DNA of 64,000 nucleotides from Methylobacterium sp. NMS14P (GCF_028583545.1 NZ_CP087106.1:5067001-5131000), one strand, 5' to 3'. Positions 34,577-43,913 are shown, counted from the first letter of the stretch. Numbers and translations: made by a program. Notes: generated from the sequence alone by a model not told the origin.

Positions 34577-35020
34577 ATGATCAAGACGGAAACCAGTTTC
34601 ACTCAGCTCCAAGCGTCGGTCGAAGCGACCACGGCCCGTGCCCGCGAGTTACGGGCAGCCAGTTTCGCGATACAGCAACACCTTGCAGTGACATGCCGAG
34701 AGATGAAGGAAGTATTCAATCATACGCAAGCGACGCTCAGGGCCGTGCATCAACACCTCGCCTCGCTGCGCACAGGATCGGCCGAACAGAACGGCTGCGA
34801 AGGCGAGCCAGTTGACGCTTTGATCAAGGCGTTGGATGTACTTGGGCGCTGCGAAAGCGATCTCGAAGAGACGATCGACGACTTGATCACGGCCTTCAGA
34901 ACTGCAAGCGCCTTGGGCGACGATGACAAAAGGACGTTGTTCGCCAACGCTCTCATGATGATTGGCCGACATCTCGCCACGCAGGTCGGCCCCAAAGCTG
35001 CGGGCGTCATCATGAATTAG
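34577..35020 (+). CDS. Hypothetical helical protein
   Basis: 147 residues, mainly long helices with possible coiled coil (FTQLQASVEATTARARELR, QHLAVTCREMKEVFNHTQ). No signal or membrane part. A GC-rich palindrome around CATG lies just upstream (34540-34570), possibly regulatory. The 34204-34576 stretch before it holds no gene. No family recognised. A chemotaxis- or stress-type helper is possible but not supported. Confidence 0.5.
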   Translation: MIKTETSFTQLQASVEATTARARELRAASFAIQQHLAVTCREMKEVFNHTQATLRAVHQHLASLRTGSAEQNGCEGEPVDALIKALDVLGRCESDLEETIDDLITAFRTASALGDDDKRTLFANALMMIGRHLATQVGPKAAGVIMN

Positions 35021-35054
35021 GGCCAGCACGGTGCGGCGACGGCAGAGGTATGTA

Positions 35055-35306
35055 ATGGAACGCGAGACATCCGCCATCCGCATCGTCCAGCTGATCGCCG
35101 CTGAACTCGGCGTACCCGTCGCCTGCTTTTACGATCAGGCAGGATCATCACCCTCCGACAACGAGGCGATGCAGAAGGCTGTCGCAGCGCTCCTGAGCGC
35201 ATTCGGCGCGGTCCGTAACCCTGAGGAGCATCGGCGCTCTGTCGCAGTCCTATCCGCCGAGGCAGAACGTCTGCGGGACCTTTTGGATGATAAAGATAGA
35301 AAGTAA
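35055..35306 (+). CDS. Hypothetical small helical protein, paralog of 13492-13788
   Basis: 83 residues from ATG 35055: IRIVQLIAAELGVPVACFY, then a helix with SAEAERLRDLLDDKDRK. The N-terminal part resembles the protein at 13492-13788. It lies 35 nt after the helical protein gene and is probably co-transcribed. 35307-35549 beyond it is empty. Confidence 0.5.
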   Translation: MERETSAIRIVQLIAAELGVPVACFYDQAGSSPSDNEAMQKAVAALLSAFGAVRNPEEHRRSVAVLSAEAERLRDLLDDKDRK

Positions 35307-35549
35307 TGCTTGGCAGCGTCCGCCTCTTGCTCCGGATGGTTCGAAAGCCCCTCTGGGTCCAGAAGCGGCTATGTCAAAGTGTGTCCGTTAAATTCAACAG
35401 GTTATGTTGAGACGAACTCGTCCCACGGTGCGCCTCACGAGCTTCTGAAGCTACGCCTGATCTGTCTTATAAATTCGCAGGCGATCCGGGCGCGTCGCGA
35501 GAGCCATCTTACGTTGCGAGCTCGCTCGGTCATATCTATTTGATGTTGC

Positions 35550-35939
35550 TCAGTGGCGGCTGATTTCCATCGCCAGTGCCCGTGTGAGCGTGTCCATCTC
35601 CACCGGCTTTTCGCAGCGCTGGATGTGTCCGTAGCGCGGGGGGATCACCGTGCCCTCGTAGCCAGTGGCGAAGATAAACGGCACGTCGCGCGTCGCCAAA
35701 GCATCCGCCACCGGAAACACCATCACGTCACGCAAATTGACGTCGAGCACCGCCGCGTCGATCTCCGCGTTGGCTTCGATTAACGTCAGGGCTCTGGCGA
35801 CGCTCGCCACGGGACCGAGGACTTCGACGCCGCTTCTCACCAACGTCCGTCGCATCTCATCGGCGATGAAGTAGTCGTCCTCGACCAGGAGCACCTTTCG
35901 CCCCGGCAGCGCGTCCGGTCCACGGCTCGATGTACTCAT
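35550..35939 (-). CDS. Single-domain response regulator of the CheB/CheR-HWE operon
   Basis: 129 residues from ATG 35939. Receiver: VLLVEDDYFIADEMRR, phospho-Asp in AAVLDVNLRD, IFATGYEG, CEKPVE. It lies 26 nt downstream of the CheB-CheR-PAS-HWE kinase gene and is the obvious phosphorylation target of that protein. No output domain, so it probably acts by protein contact, or a further partner is encoded elsewhere. Confidence 0.85.
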   Translation of the reverse strand: MSTSSRGPDALPGRKVLLVEDDYFIADEMRRTLVRSGVEVLGPVASVARALTLIEANAEIDAAVLDVNLRDVMVFPVADALATRDVPFIFATGYEGTVIPPRYGHIQRCEKPVEMDTLTRALAMEISRH

Positions 35940-35965
35940 CCCCGACCGTCCTCCTGGATGAAGCC

Positions 35966-38900
35966 TTAGGCCAACGGCAGCTCGATCAGACAACGCACCT
36001 CGGCCTCGCCGAGTTCGTAGTGCGTCGTGGCGTCGAGCGCGTACGGCAGCGCGTTCTCGATCAGCTCGCGACCGTAGCCGTTCCTCAGGGCCGCGCCGGC
36101 CGATCCGTGCTGCCGGTCGATGCCGGTCTCGACCCATTCCAGCGTGAGCCGAGGACCCTGCCCGTCGGGCTCGTGCGTCCACCAAGTCACGTTGAGCTGG
36201 CCGTGCGAATTCGACAGCGCACCGTACTTGCGGGCGTTGGTGGCCAGCTCGTGCAGGGCCAGCGCGAACGTCTGCACCGTCGCCTTGCGGATGCGGACGT
36301 CGGGGCCGGTCAGCACGACGCGCTCCTGTAGATCCGCGGCGGCGAGCGCGTCGAGCTCGCTTCGGATCAGCGTTCCCAGCGTGATCGGCTCCTCCTCCGC
36401 GCGCGATAGCAGGCCCTGCACGCGCGAGAGGGCGCCCAACCGCTCGTTGAACGCCGACCTGAACGCCTCCAGTGTGTCGCTCGCCGCCACGGTCTGCTGC
36501 GCGATCGAGTGGACCACGCCGAGCAGGTTGCGCGTGCGGTGCTGCAGCTCGGCGACCAGGACACGTTGCTGCTCCTGCATCCGGCGCAGATCGTCGATGT
36601 CGGTCGAGGTGCCGAGCCACTCGACCACCTCCCCGCGCTCGCCGCGCACCGGCATCGCGCGCATTTGGAACCAGCGATAGCCGCCACTGGCGGCACCGCG
36701 CAGGCGTCCTTCCATCTGCAGGAGGCCGGTCCGCGTGGCCGTGCGCCAAGCCTCAACGGCCGCCGCCCGGTCATCCGGATGCATGGCATCGAGCCAGCCA
36801 TGGTTCCGGCTCTGCGCCTCGGTCTGGCCGGTATAGGCGGACCATTGCGGGCTCACCCAGGTCCACTGCCCGTCCTCGGCCGCCCGCCAGACCAGTTGCG
36901 GGATGCCCTCGACCAGGGCGAGCAGCCGGCGTTCGCTCGCAACCTGACGCTCCTCGGCGCGCTTGCGCTCGGTGATGTCGACGAACGTGAGCACGACCCC
37001 GGCGATGAAGTTGTCGACGCTGCGATAGGGCAGGACCCGGACGAGGTATTGTGCCCCCGTCGTCGAGTTGGTGATCTCGCGTTCGACCACGCTCAGGGTG
37101 CGTAGCACGCGCCGCGCATCGTCCTGCAGCTCGTCGTACGCGATGCGCGACTTGATGTGGCCGATCGGCCGGCCCGCGTCGGTCTCGATCAGGTGGAAGA
37201 TCTCGGTGACGGCGGGCGTGTGGTTGGTGATCCGTAGCTCGTTGTCGAGGAAGACCGTCGCGATCTGTGTGCTCTCCAGGAAGTTCTTCAGGTCGCTGTT
37301 GAGCCGGCCCAACTCCTGTACCCTGTGGCCGAGCTCGCCGTTGACCGTGGTCAGCTCCTCATTGATGGATTGCTGCTCCTCCTTCGAGGTCTGCAGCTCC
37401 TCGTTGGTCGATTGCAGCTCCTCGTTGAGCGACTGATACTCCTCGTTCGAGGATTTCAGCTCCTCGTTGGTGCTCTCGAGTTCCTCGATGGTGGCCTGTA
37501 GGCGCTCGCGCGTGATCCCGAGCTCGGCCTCGAGGCGGCGGGTGCGCTCGAGCTCGCCCGTGGCATCGATGGCGGCGTCGCCATCGGTAGCCATCGCCGG
37601 ACCACCGTCCTTGAACAACACGAAGTAGCTTCGCGCGTCCGGATCGTCCCGCATGGGCTCGACCACGAGGTCGACCGCGTGGCGCCCGCCGTTCTGGCCG
37701 ATCTGCAGGCCGTCGACCTGCACTGTCTCGCCGGTCTCGTCGGCCTTGGTCAGTGCCGCCCGCAGGTCGAGCCGCAGGTCGGGATGGGCGAGCTGCAACA
37801 GGTTCAGGCTGGCGACGCCGCCAGCCGGGTCGATGTAGCGCCCGGTCCGACCGGAGAAGTGCAGGACGGTGTACGAGGCGTCGGTGATGACGTAGGCGGG
37901 CGCGTAGCGCTCCGCCAACCGCTCGGCACGCCGGGTCAGCGTCGCGGCGATCGGTCGAGTTCGCTCCTCGACGGCGACCGGCGCTCCGATCCGACGGTCC
38001 GGCGTCGAGAACGGGAAGTCCGGCAGGACGCGCGTGCCGGTCTCCCGGCGCCGGAAGATGCGTGAGCGGCTGTCGATCGCCGCGAACAGGTCGGTGTGGC
38101 GCGAGACGTTCTCCGAGTTGCCGAGGAACAGGGTCCCGTCCGGCTTGAGCGCGAAGTGGAACAGCGGGATGACCCGGCCCTGCAGATCGGCGTCGAGGTA
38201 GATCAGCAGGTTGCGGCACGAGATCAGGTCGAGCCGCGAGAACGGCGGGTCCTTGATGATCGAGTGCTGCGAGAAGATGCACATCTCGCGCAGCTCCTTC
38301 GCGAGGCAGTAGGTGTTGCCCTCCTTCACGAACCAGCGCGCCAACCGCTCGGGCGACATGGTCTCGCTGATCGTGCTGGCGAAGCGCGCGGCCCGCGCCG
38401 AAGCCAGTGCCCGGCCGTCGAGGTCGGTCGCGAAGATCTGGACTTGGGGTACGTGGTCGAGCATGGCCATGTGCTCGCGCAGCAGGATCGCCAGCGAGTA
38501 GGCCTCCTCGCCGGTCGAGCAGCCGATCACCCAGACCCGGATGTGGTCGTCCCGCCCTTTGTCGGCGAACAGCCTCGGGATCACCTCGCGTTCGAGGATC
38601 TCGAACTCCTTCGGGTCGCGGAAGAACTGCGTGACGCCGATCAGGAGATCGTTGAACAGCTCCTGCGCCTCCCCCGGCTGGGTGCGCAGGACCTCGATAT
38701 AGTCGTCGATGTTCGCCAGCGAGAGGACCTGCATCCGGCGCTGGACTCGGCGCAGGAAGGTTCCGGACTTGTAGCCGTGGAAGTCGTGGCCGGTCCTGTT
38801 GCGCAGCACCCCTGCGATCGCCGTAAGCGCGGCCTTGGATGCGGCGGGAGCGGCGACGCCCTGAGCGTCGAGTTGACGGGCGGCGGCGGCCACGCGTTCC

Positions 38901-39457
38901 ACCAGCTCGTCGAGGGAGAGGACGGCGTCGGCGAGCGCCGCCGGGGTCTCGCTGAAAGCGAGCTCGCCGGCCGCGGCCTCGGGTGTCTCCTCGGCGAGCG
39001 TGAGGCCGCCGGCCTCCTTGATCGCCTTGAAGCCGAGCGTGCCGTCCCCGTCCGTGCCCGCCAGCGCGACCGCGATGCTGCGCCCGTCCTCGTCGCGGGC
39101 GAGCGACACCAGGAAACTGTCGATCAGACCTTTACCCCCGACTTCATCCGCGAGCCGGGTGCGGAAGCGTCCGTTCTCGACGCCGACGACGAGGTCGGCG
39201 GCGATCAGGTAGGTGCGCCCGCCCTCGATCAGGGCGTCGTCCCGGACATCCGCCAGCTCAAGGCCGATCGCCATCAAGGCATGTCGAAACCCCTTCTCGT
39301 CGAGGGCGTCCCTGTGCTGCAAGGCGACGATCACCGCCACGCCGTCCAGGCGCGGCAGGCGGGTGAGGACGTGCTGCAGCGACGCGGTGCTCGCGGCCGA
39401 CGCACTCAGGGCTACGAAGGCGCTCGTCCTCGACGAACTCACATCGACTGGAGGCAT
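35966..39457 (-). CDS. CheB-CheR-PAS-HWE fused sensor histidine kinase
   Basis: 1163 residues from ATG 39457. In order: a CheB-type methylesterase domain (about 1-190), a CheR methyltransferase (GTFLRRVQRRMQVL, GVTQFFRDP, VIGCSTGEEAYSLA near 316, SCRNLLIYLD), PAS, a coiled coil of ELQSTNEELQTSKEE type (about 660-730), two more PAS domains (PAC tail near VVEWLGTSTDID) and an HWE kinase (LQHRTRNLLGVVHSIAQ near 970, later LTLEWVETG carrying the W-x-E motif). The CheB part lacks an obvious catalytic Ser motif (SASAAS), so it may be inactive. Cytoplasmic. Confidence 0.88.
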   Translation of the reverse strand: MPPVDVSSSRTSAFVALSASAASTASLQHVLTRLPRLDGVAVIVALQHRDALDEKGFRHALMAIGLELADVRDDALIEGGRTYLIAADLVVGVENGRFRTRLADEVGGKGLIDSFLVSLARDEDGRSIAVALAGTDGDGTLGFKAIKEAGGLTLAEETPEAAAGELAFSETPAALADAVLSLDELVERVAAAARQLDAQGVAAPAASKAALTAIAGVLRNRTGHDFHGYKSGTFLRRVQRRMQVLSLANIDDYIEVLRTQPGEAQELFNDLLIGVTQFFRDPKEFEILEREVIPRLFADKGRDDHIRVWVIGCSTGEEAYSLAILLREHMAMLDHVPQVQIFATDLDGRALASARAARFASTISETMSPERLARWFVKEGNTYCLAKELREMCIFSQHSIIKDPPFSRLDLISCRNLLIYLDADLQGRVIPLFHFALKPDGTLFLGNSENVSRHTDLFAAIDSRSRIFRRRETGTRVLPDFPFSTPDRRIGAPVAVEERTRPIAATLTRRAERLAERYAPAYVITDASYTVLHFSGRTGRYIDPAGGVASLNLLQLAHPDLRLDLRAALTKADETGETVQVDGLQIGQNGGRHAVDLVVEPMRDDPDARSYFVLFKDGGPAMATDGDAAIDATGELERTRRLEAELGITRERLQATIEELESTNEELKSSNEEYQSLNEELQSTNEELQTSKEEQQSINEELTTVNGELGHRVQELGRLNSDLKNFLESTQIATVFLDNELRITNHTPAVTEIFHLIETDAGRPIGHIKSRIAYDELQDDARRVLRTLSVVEREITNSTTGAQYLVRVLPYRSVDNFIAGVVLTFVDITERKRAEERQVASERRLLALVEGIPQLVWRAAEDGQWTWVSPQWSAYTGQTEAQSRNHGWLDAMHPDDRAAAVEAWRTATRTGLLQMEGRLRGAASGGYRWFQMRAMPVRGERGEVVEWLGTSTDIDDLRRMQEQQRVLVAELQHRTRNLLGVVHSIAQQTVAASDTLEAFRSAFNERLGALSRVQGLLSRAEEEPITLGTLIRSELDALAAADLQERVVLTGPDVRIRKATVQTFALALHELATNARKYGALSNSHGQLNVTWWTHEPDGQGPRLTLEWVETGIDRQHGSAGAALRNGYGRELIENALPYALDATTHYELGEAEVRCLIELPLA

Positions 39458-39576
39458 GCTGGGTCGCCATGATGCGAGGCGCCGCGGCGACGGCGATGCC
39501 GCCCCACGCACCCCGTGCAGGAAGTCTCGGGCGCTCGTACCACGGCTCGGTTGCGGCGTGGCGGGTACACAGCGTC

Positions 39577-40599
39577 CTACTCCTCCTGTGCCCCTTCGCT
39601 CCCGGACGGTTCGGGCTCGGGCAGAGTGAGCAGGACCGCCCGTCGGATCGTCTCGGCGTACTCCCGGTACTCGGCCGCGCGCTCGTCGTACATCTCCGCC
39701 ACCGCCGGACGTCCGGAGCTTCGCCCGTCCCGCGCCATGCGGGCGACGAGCTCGGCACGCTCCTCGATGATGCGCAACGCCACGCGCAGCGCCTCGTCGA
39801 CGGCGTTCTCCTGCTGCTTGGCGACGACCTCGGCCGTGAAGGCGTGGCCGACCTGGCAGCGGTAGCGCAGCGGCTTGGCATCGCGCATCGTGGACAGGAC
39901 GCCGCTGCAGTGCGGGCAGGTCAGTGGCGCCGGATCGGCGATCCGGCGCAGCACCTCGCTGTCAATGCGCTCGCCGGCGGCGATGTCGATCTCCAGGCGG
40001 ATCTCGGGCGGTACCGGTAGGCGCGGTCCGGCCGGCTCGCGCACGAGATCGGACAGGATGTCGCCGAGCCGCGCGCTCGGCACGGCGAGGTCGACGGTGA
40101 CCGCCGCCATCCCGCTCAGCGGCATCTCGTCGGCGATCGCGTCCGCCGGGTCCTGCACGATCGCGACGCCGCCGCAGCGCTTGATCGCCTCCAGCCCGGC
40201 GGCGCCGTCGTTGAGCAGGCCGCTGAGCAACACGCCGACGACCCGGGAGCCGTAGGCCGCTGCGGCGGAGCGGAACAGCGGGTCGATCGACGGGCGGGCC
40301 ATGTTCTCACGGGGACCGCGGCCGAGCCGCATCTGTCCGTCGCGTATGATCAGATGGTGATCGGGCACCCCGAGGTAGATGTTGCCGGGCGCGATCGCCA
40401 TGCCATCCCGGGCGGCGTGGACCGGCAACGATGCGGCCGCGGCCGTGATGGTGGCGAGCAGGCCGAGGCTGCGGGCCGGGATGTGCACGACGATGAAGAC
40501 GGCCGCCGGCAGATTTGCCGGCAAGGCGGCGAGGATCACCTTGAGCGGTGCGGTCGCGCCCGAGGAGCCACCGATGACGATGATATCCCGGTTCATCAT
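39577..40599 (-). CDS. CheB-type protein-glutamate methylesterase with zinc-ribbon tail
   Basis: 340 residues. The catalytic Ser in IVIGGSSGATAPL, His in VVHIPARS and Asp in LLSGLLNDGAAGLEA give an intact methylesterase domain (about 1-190) without a receiver. It is followed by CPHCSG...CQVGHAF, a Zn-ribbon-like segment, and a helical tail rich in Glu. This layout is typical of the stand-alone CheB proteins that accompany CheB/CheR-HWE kinases. It is transcribed with its neighbours. Whether it acts on chemoreceptors is not known. Confidence 0.85.
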   Translation of the reverse strand: MMNRDIIVIGGSSGATAPLKVILAALPANLPAAVFIVVHIPARSLGLLATITAAAASLPVHAARDGMAIAPGNIYLGVPDHHLIIRDGQMRLGRGPRENMARPSIDPLFRSAAAAYGSRVVGVLLSGLLNDGAAGLEAIKRCGGVAIVQDPADAIADEMPLSGMAAVTVDLAVPSARLGDILSDLVREPAGPRLPVPPEIRLEIDIAAGERIDSEVLRRIADPAPLTCPHCSGVLSTMRDAKPLRYRCQVGHAFTAEVVAKQQENAVDEALRVALRIIEERAELVARMARDGRSSGRPAVAEMYDERAAEYREYAETIRRAVLLTLPEPEPSGSEGAQEE

Positions 40600-40677
40600 G
40601 ATTGCCTTCCGTGGGTTTGCGCGCGTCGCACCTGCCTCGATGGCGGGATCGAGAGGATGGGGCTTTCCAGGGCGCCG

Positions 40678-41454
40678 CTATTCGCGATCATCGTCCGCGG
40701 CTTGTATCGCCTCCCCGTCGACCGAGCGTCCGATCCGCGCCGCCAACGGGATGGACAGGGCGCATCGCAGTCCGTCCGGCTCGTGGGTGAGGTCCGACTG
40801 TGCTTCGAGCTCGTAGGCGAGCATATCCTCCAGCAGGGCCGTGCCGAAACCGCGGTGGGTAGGCTTTGTCACCTCGCTACCGCCCGCTTCCTTCCAGATC
40901 AGCGCGAGCACCGGCTCGGGATCGCTCTGTTCGATCTGCCACGACACCGTCACGCGGCCGGGCGCGAGCGCGAGAGAGCCGTGCTCGATCCCGTTGCTGG
41001 TCAGCTCGTGCAGCGCCAGCGCCAGGACCATCGCGGCCTTGGGCCTGAGCCGCACCCGCGGACCGGTGATCGTGGCCCGCTCGCCCTCGCGCACGAGGTG
41101 AGCCATCAGCTCGTCCGAGATCAGCGTGTGCAGATCCGCCTCGCCGAACGCGTCCGTCGTGGCTTGCACGCGCATCAGGGTGTTCAGACGGCCGTCGAGG
41201 TGGGCGGCGTAGGCCTCGACATCCCCGGCGTGTTCGGCCGAGCGACGCACGATCGTGCGCAGCATCGCCGTCGTGTTGCGAACGCCGTGGCGCAGACTGT
41301 CGGGCATGCCGGCCTCGTTGAGCAGCCGGCGCAGGCGCGCGTTGTCGGCGCGCACGGCGGCGAGCTGCTCGGCCATGTCACCGGGATCCGTCATGCCGAT
41401 CCTCCACAGATGTCGGGTATCATGGCCAAGTGGCGCCGGGGGTACGCGGTTCAC
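40678..41454 (-). CDS. HWE-type histidine kinase (short)
   Basis: 258 residues. The frame starts at GTG 41454, overlapping the Crp stop (GTGA), with an ATG at 41394 (MTDPGDMAEQLAAVRADN) as alternative. The H-box LRHGVRNTTAMLRTIVRRS, the N-box ALALHELTSNGIEHGSL and the W-x-E motif in LALIWKEAGG mark an HWE kinase without a sensor domain. It may take its signal from a partner in the same operon. Confidence 0.8.
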   Translation of the reverse strand: MNRVPPAPLGHDTRHLWRIGMTDPGDMAEQLAAVRADNARLRRLLNEAGMPDSLRHGVRNTTAMLRTIVRRSAEHAGDVEAYAAHLDGRLNTLMRVQATTDAFGEADLHTLISDELMAHLVREGERATITGPRVRLRPKAAMVLALALHELTSNGIEHGSLALAPGRVTVSWQIEQSDPEPVLALIWKEAGGSEVTKPTHRGFGTALLEDMLAYELEAQSDLTHEPDGLRCALSIPLAARIGRSVDGEAIQAADDDRE

Positions 41455-42206
41455 GGGCGACCTAGGACGGGACGATCATCGTCCACCGTGAGGTGCAGGT
41501 AGGCGGGGTCGAACTGCCCGAGCCGGGCGAGAGCCTCCGGATCGTGGATGGTCAGGCGCCGGCTGCGCAGGGTGATCAAGCCCATGGAGCGCATCTCCTG
41601 AAGCGTGCGGTTGATGTGCACGCTGGTCTGGCCCATGGCGTCGCCGAGATCGCTCTGGGTGATCGGCATCGGGCAGGTGTTGCCGTCCGTGAGACCGATC
41701 GCCGCCAGCCGGGCGTGCAGCTCGCAGAACAGGTGGGCGAGCCGCTCGATGCCGGTGCGGCAGCCGAGGCTGACCGTCCATTCGCGCTGGACCGCCGCGG
41801 TGGCCAGCGCCTCGCGGTGGAAGGCGATATCCAGACCCGGGCTTCGGGCGGTGATCGCTTGGAGCGCCGCGCCGGAGATCTGCCCGAGCGAGACGGGGGT
41901 GATCGCGCCGAGCGTGTGGTCCATCCGATCCAGAAGGAAGACGTGCGGATCACACGGATCGCCCGGCAGGAGGAGCCCGACGATCTGGCGACGGCCATCC
42001 ACGAGCTGGCGGTAGCGGCAGGCCCAACCCTCCAGGATGACGTTGATGGTGCGTGGGTCGTCGCCCTCGTGGATGAGGTCGGTCCGCGCCGCGATCTGAC
42101 GGACGGATCCGACGATCTCGCTCAACCAGATCTGATCGCCGTCCGAGAGACGGACATAGCGCTGAAGCTTACGCGCGAGCAGGTTCGGCATCGGCTGCTC
42201 CATCAA
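41451..42206 (-). CDS. Crp/Fnr-family transcription regulator
   Basis: 251 residues. The N-terminal cyclic-nucleotide-type beta-barrel (TINVILEGWACRYRQLVDG, VGLLLPGDPCDPHVF) and C-terminal HTH (MPITQSDLGDAMGQTSVHI, NRTLQEMRSMGLITL) are complete. No Fnr-type Cys cluster is seen, so it is a Crp-like sensor of unknown ligand. It heads the operon running to 35550 and overlaps the short HWE kinase. A truncated relative with the same DNA-binding helices lies at 52814-53282. Confidence 0.85.
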   Translation of the reverse strand: MMEQPMPNLLARKLQRYVRLSDGDQIWLSEIVGSVRQIAARTDLIHEGDDPRTINVILEGWACRYRQLVDGRRQIVGLLLPGDPCDPHVFLLDRMDHTLGAITPVSLGQISGAALQAITARSPGLDIAFHREALATAAVQREWTVSLGCRTGIERLAHLFCELHARLAAIGLTDGNTCPMPITQSDLGDAMGQTSVHINRTLQEMRSMGLITLRSRRLTIHDPEALARLGQFDPAYLHLTVDDDRPVLGRP

Positions 42207-42506
42207 GGATGGCTATGCTGTAATCGAAACATTATTGCAAAAAACTCATATAGATCAGTTTTCGACCTTGAGGCATAGGTGGCGACGCTGTGTAGTTCAA
42301 AACCTTGACATCATTCAAACCTATGTGAAAGTTGCCTCCCCCCTTCCGTGCAACTGTGATGTGTCTTCCCCGATTACCGTCGGTGTTGACGCGACCTGCG
42401 CCGACCCTACTCCCTCCGATCGGTCGGCGCAGGTACCCTCGGTTCGACGAAGTATCATCCGGTATTCGGGTTGCGGGTCGAACGCATTTCTTTCGAGAGG
42501 GATGCG

Positions 42507-42752
42507 ATGGCTTACAGCGTCAGGGTGGAGAAGATTGGCGAGGCAGGTTCGCCGTGTGGGAAAGTCGCTCTGTACGAGGCGAACAGCGAGATCGAGGCTG
42601 TGACGATCGCCACCTACGAGGTGGACGCACATCGATCCGGTCGACAACGCCTCGCTACCGTGTTCGACCCCGCAGGCCTGCTCGTTCTGGCCTACACCGG
42701 ACCAGCGAGAGCGCGGGTCGATCAAGTATGGGCCGGCGATGACGGAGGGTGA
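42507..42752 (+). CDS. Hypothetical small protein
   Basis: 81 residues from ATG 42507: MAYSVRVEKIGEAGSPCGK, AVTIATYEVDAHRSGRQRL. Beta-rich, soluble. The frame extends upstream without good support. It overlaps the start of the next small gene by 14 nt. Confidence 0.45.
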   Translation: MAYSVRVEKIGEAGSPCGKVALYEANSEIEAVTIATYEVDAHRSGRQRLATVFDPAGLLVLAYTGPARARVDQVWAGDDGG

Positions 42753-42855
42753 GCGGCAGGATCGAATGCTCGCCGAGCGCGAAGCAAAGCTCTTGATCGG
42801 TGTCATGCTCGCGTTGCAGGTCACACTCCTGCTTAGCACCTTGCTTTGGGCCTGA
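42739..42855 (+). CDS. Very small membrane protein
   Basis: 38 residues: charged start (MTEGERQDRMLAEREAKLL), then the helix IGVMLALQVTLLLSTLLWA. It overlaps the end of the upstream gene in another frame and is followed 13 nt later by another small membrane gene, so the three probably form an operon. Function unknown. Confidence 0.4.
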   Translation: MTEGERQDRMLAEREAKLLIGVMLALQVTLLLSTLLWA

Positions 42856-42868
42856 CGGGGCGTGCGAC

Positions 42869-43081
42869 GTGACAGGGCATGCGTTCGCAATCCTGCTGGC
42901 GGGCTCGTTCACCTTCGGCTGCGCCGCTATCCACACGTGGCGTGAGTATGCTCCAGATCTGACGCCGGTGCTCGCAGTGGCGCTGCTTTCCCTAACAGTC
43001 GTCGTGGGTGCGACAGTTGTCGGCAAAAGCGAGAACGCCGCTGCGGAACAGGCTCGATCCGCCTCGCAGACGCTCCGCTGA
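42869..43081 (+). CDS. Small two-helix membrane protein
   Basis: 70 residues from GTG 42869: helices GHAFAILLAGSFTFGCAAI and LTPVLAVALLSLTVVVGAT, with a charged C-terminal tail. No family recognised. Confidence 0.45.
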   Translation: MTGHAFAILLAGSFTFGCAAIHTWREYAPDLTPVLAVALLSLTVVVGATVVGKSENAAAEQARSASQTLR

Positions 43082-43124
43082 TGGCGACTGAGGCAGGATC
43101 CCGCACGGCAGGACGGAGGATGGC

Positions 43125-43358
43125 ATGCCGCGCTACTTCATCGACACTTCGAACGGTTTCAAGGCGCACGACGAGCAGGGTTTGGTCCTGTCCGGCCCGG
43201 AAGAGCTTGCGATGGTCCTGCGCCAGTCCCTTGCGACCGTCATGCACGATGAGGGCAGCCATGGCAGCCATGATGAATTCCGAGCGATCGCCTACGACGA
43301 AGAGGGTCGGCACGTGATGATCGCCACCATGCGCCTGACGACGAACGCCCCGAACTAG
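43125..43358 (+). CDS. DUF6894 family protein, copy 1
   Basis: 77 residues: MPRYFIDTSNGFKAHDEQG, a middle helix and C-terminal strand GRHVMIATMRL. This is the small alpha-beta DUF6894 family (MPRYFFDxxDG...D..G.E..D...A), abundant in Methylobacterium and Bradyrhizobium, function unknown. Three more members lie at 50357-50644 (minus), 51212-51451 and 53427-53693. Confidence 0.6.
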   Translation: MPRYFIDTSNGFKAHDEQGLVLSGPEELAMVLRQSLATVMHDEGSHGSHDEFRAIAYDEEGRHVMIATMRLTTNAPN

Positions 43359-43381
43359 TCGCACGCATCGGACGCACTCGG

Positions 43382-43627
43382 ATGCCGAGTTGGTCGCCCT
43401 CGCTGTCATGTCCGTTTAAGCGGCGGCTGATCATCGTCCTATCGGAGGACGTGCCTACGCCATCGAGCAGGCAGGACGCGCTCCTGTTCAACCGCCTGCT
43501 CGAACTGGAAATGGCTGCGGAACGAAAAGGCGCACCGGAGGCGTCCTGCCGAGTAATCGCACGCGTGCGCCGCCTTGCCGGTACCGCTGCCTCAGAGGAA
43601 TACCTATCGAACCTCCGGAGCAATTGA
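43382..43627 (+). CDS. Hypothetical small protein
   Basis: 81 codons; ALLFNRLLELEMAAERKGA and VIARVRRLAG look helical. The first part (MPSWSPSLSCPFKRR) is unconvincing. Weakly supported, no family. The following 43628-44133 stretch contains no gene. Confidence 0.3.
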   Translation: MPSWSPSLSCPFKRRLIIVLSEDVPTPSSRQDALLFNRLLELEMAAERKGAPEASCRVIARVRRLAGTAASEEYLSNLRSN

Positions 43628-43883
43628 TGGTCGCGGCTGGTCCCTACGTTCTGCGTATGCGATCAACACGGCTGCGTTCCAGCTGCGCCGTTCCACCTTG
43701 CTTGCCTTATTGGGACGCTGCACTCCGCGCTCGCTTTAGGGCGAAATAGCAGGGTGCGGTTTCCACCCCGAACCAAATTTGCCGAATGGCAAACGTACGG
43801 CCGCTTTACGGGGGGCTGTCAACGGTCCTGGCGGTAGAATCGGGTCGGTAGGAGGCCGTCAGATTTGCCGACAAAACGGCTTT

Positions 43884-43913
43884 GGACTTGCTCCGCTTTT
43901 GCGGAGCAAGTCC
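43884..43913. repeat. Perfect 13-bp hairpin with TTTT loop
   Basis: GGACTTGCTCCGC (43884-43896), loop TTTT, then GCGGAGCAAGTCC (43901-43913). It lies in a gene-free stretch. No T-run follows, so it is not an ordinary terminator. It is similar in core (CTCCGC/GCGGAG) to the 12-bp hairpin at 53731-53761. Confidence 0.55.

Noticed and set aside
38096..39472. A 458-codon plus-strand open frame over the CheB-CheR kinase
   Set aside because: Shadow of the CheR and CheB codons; composition rich in Glu, Asp, Arg and Gln from antisense codons, no motifs.
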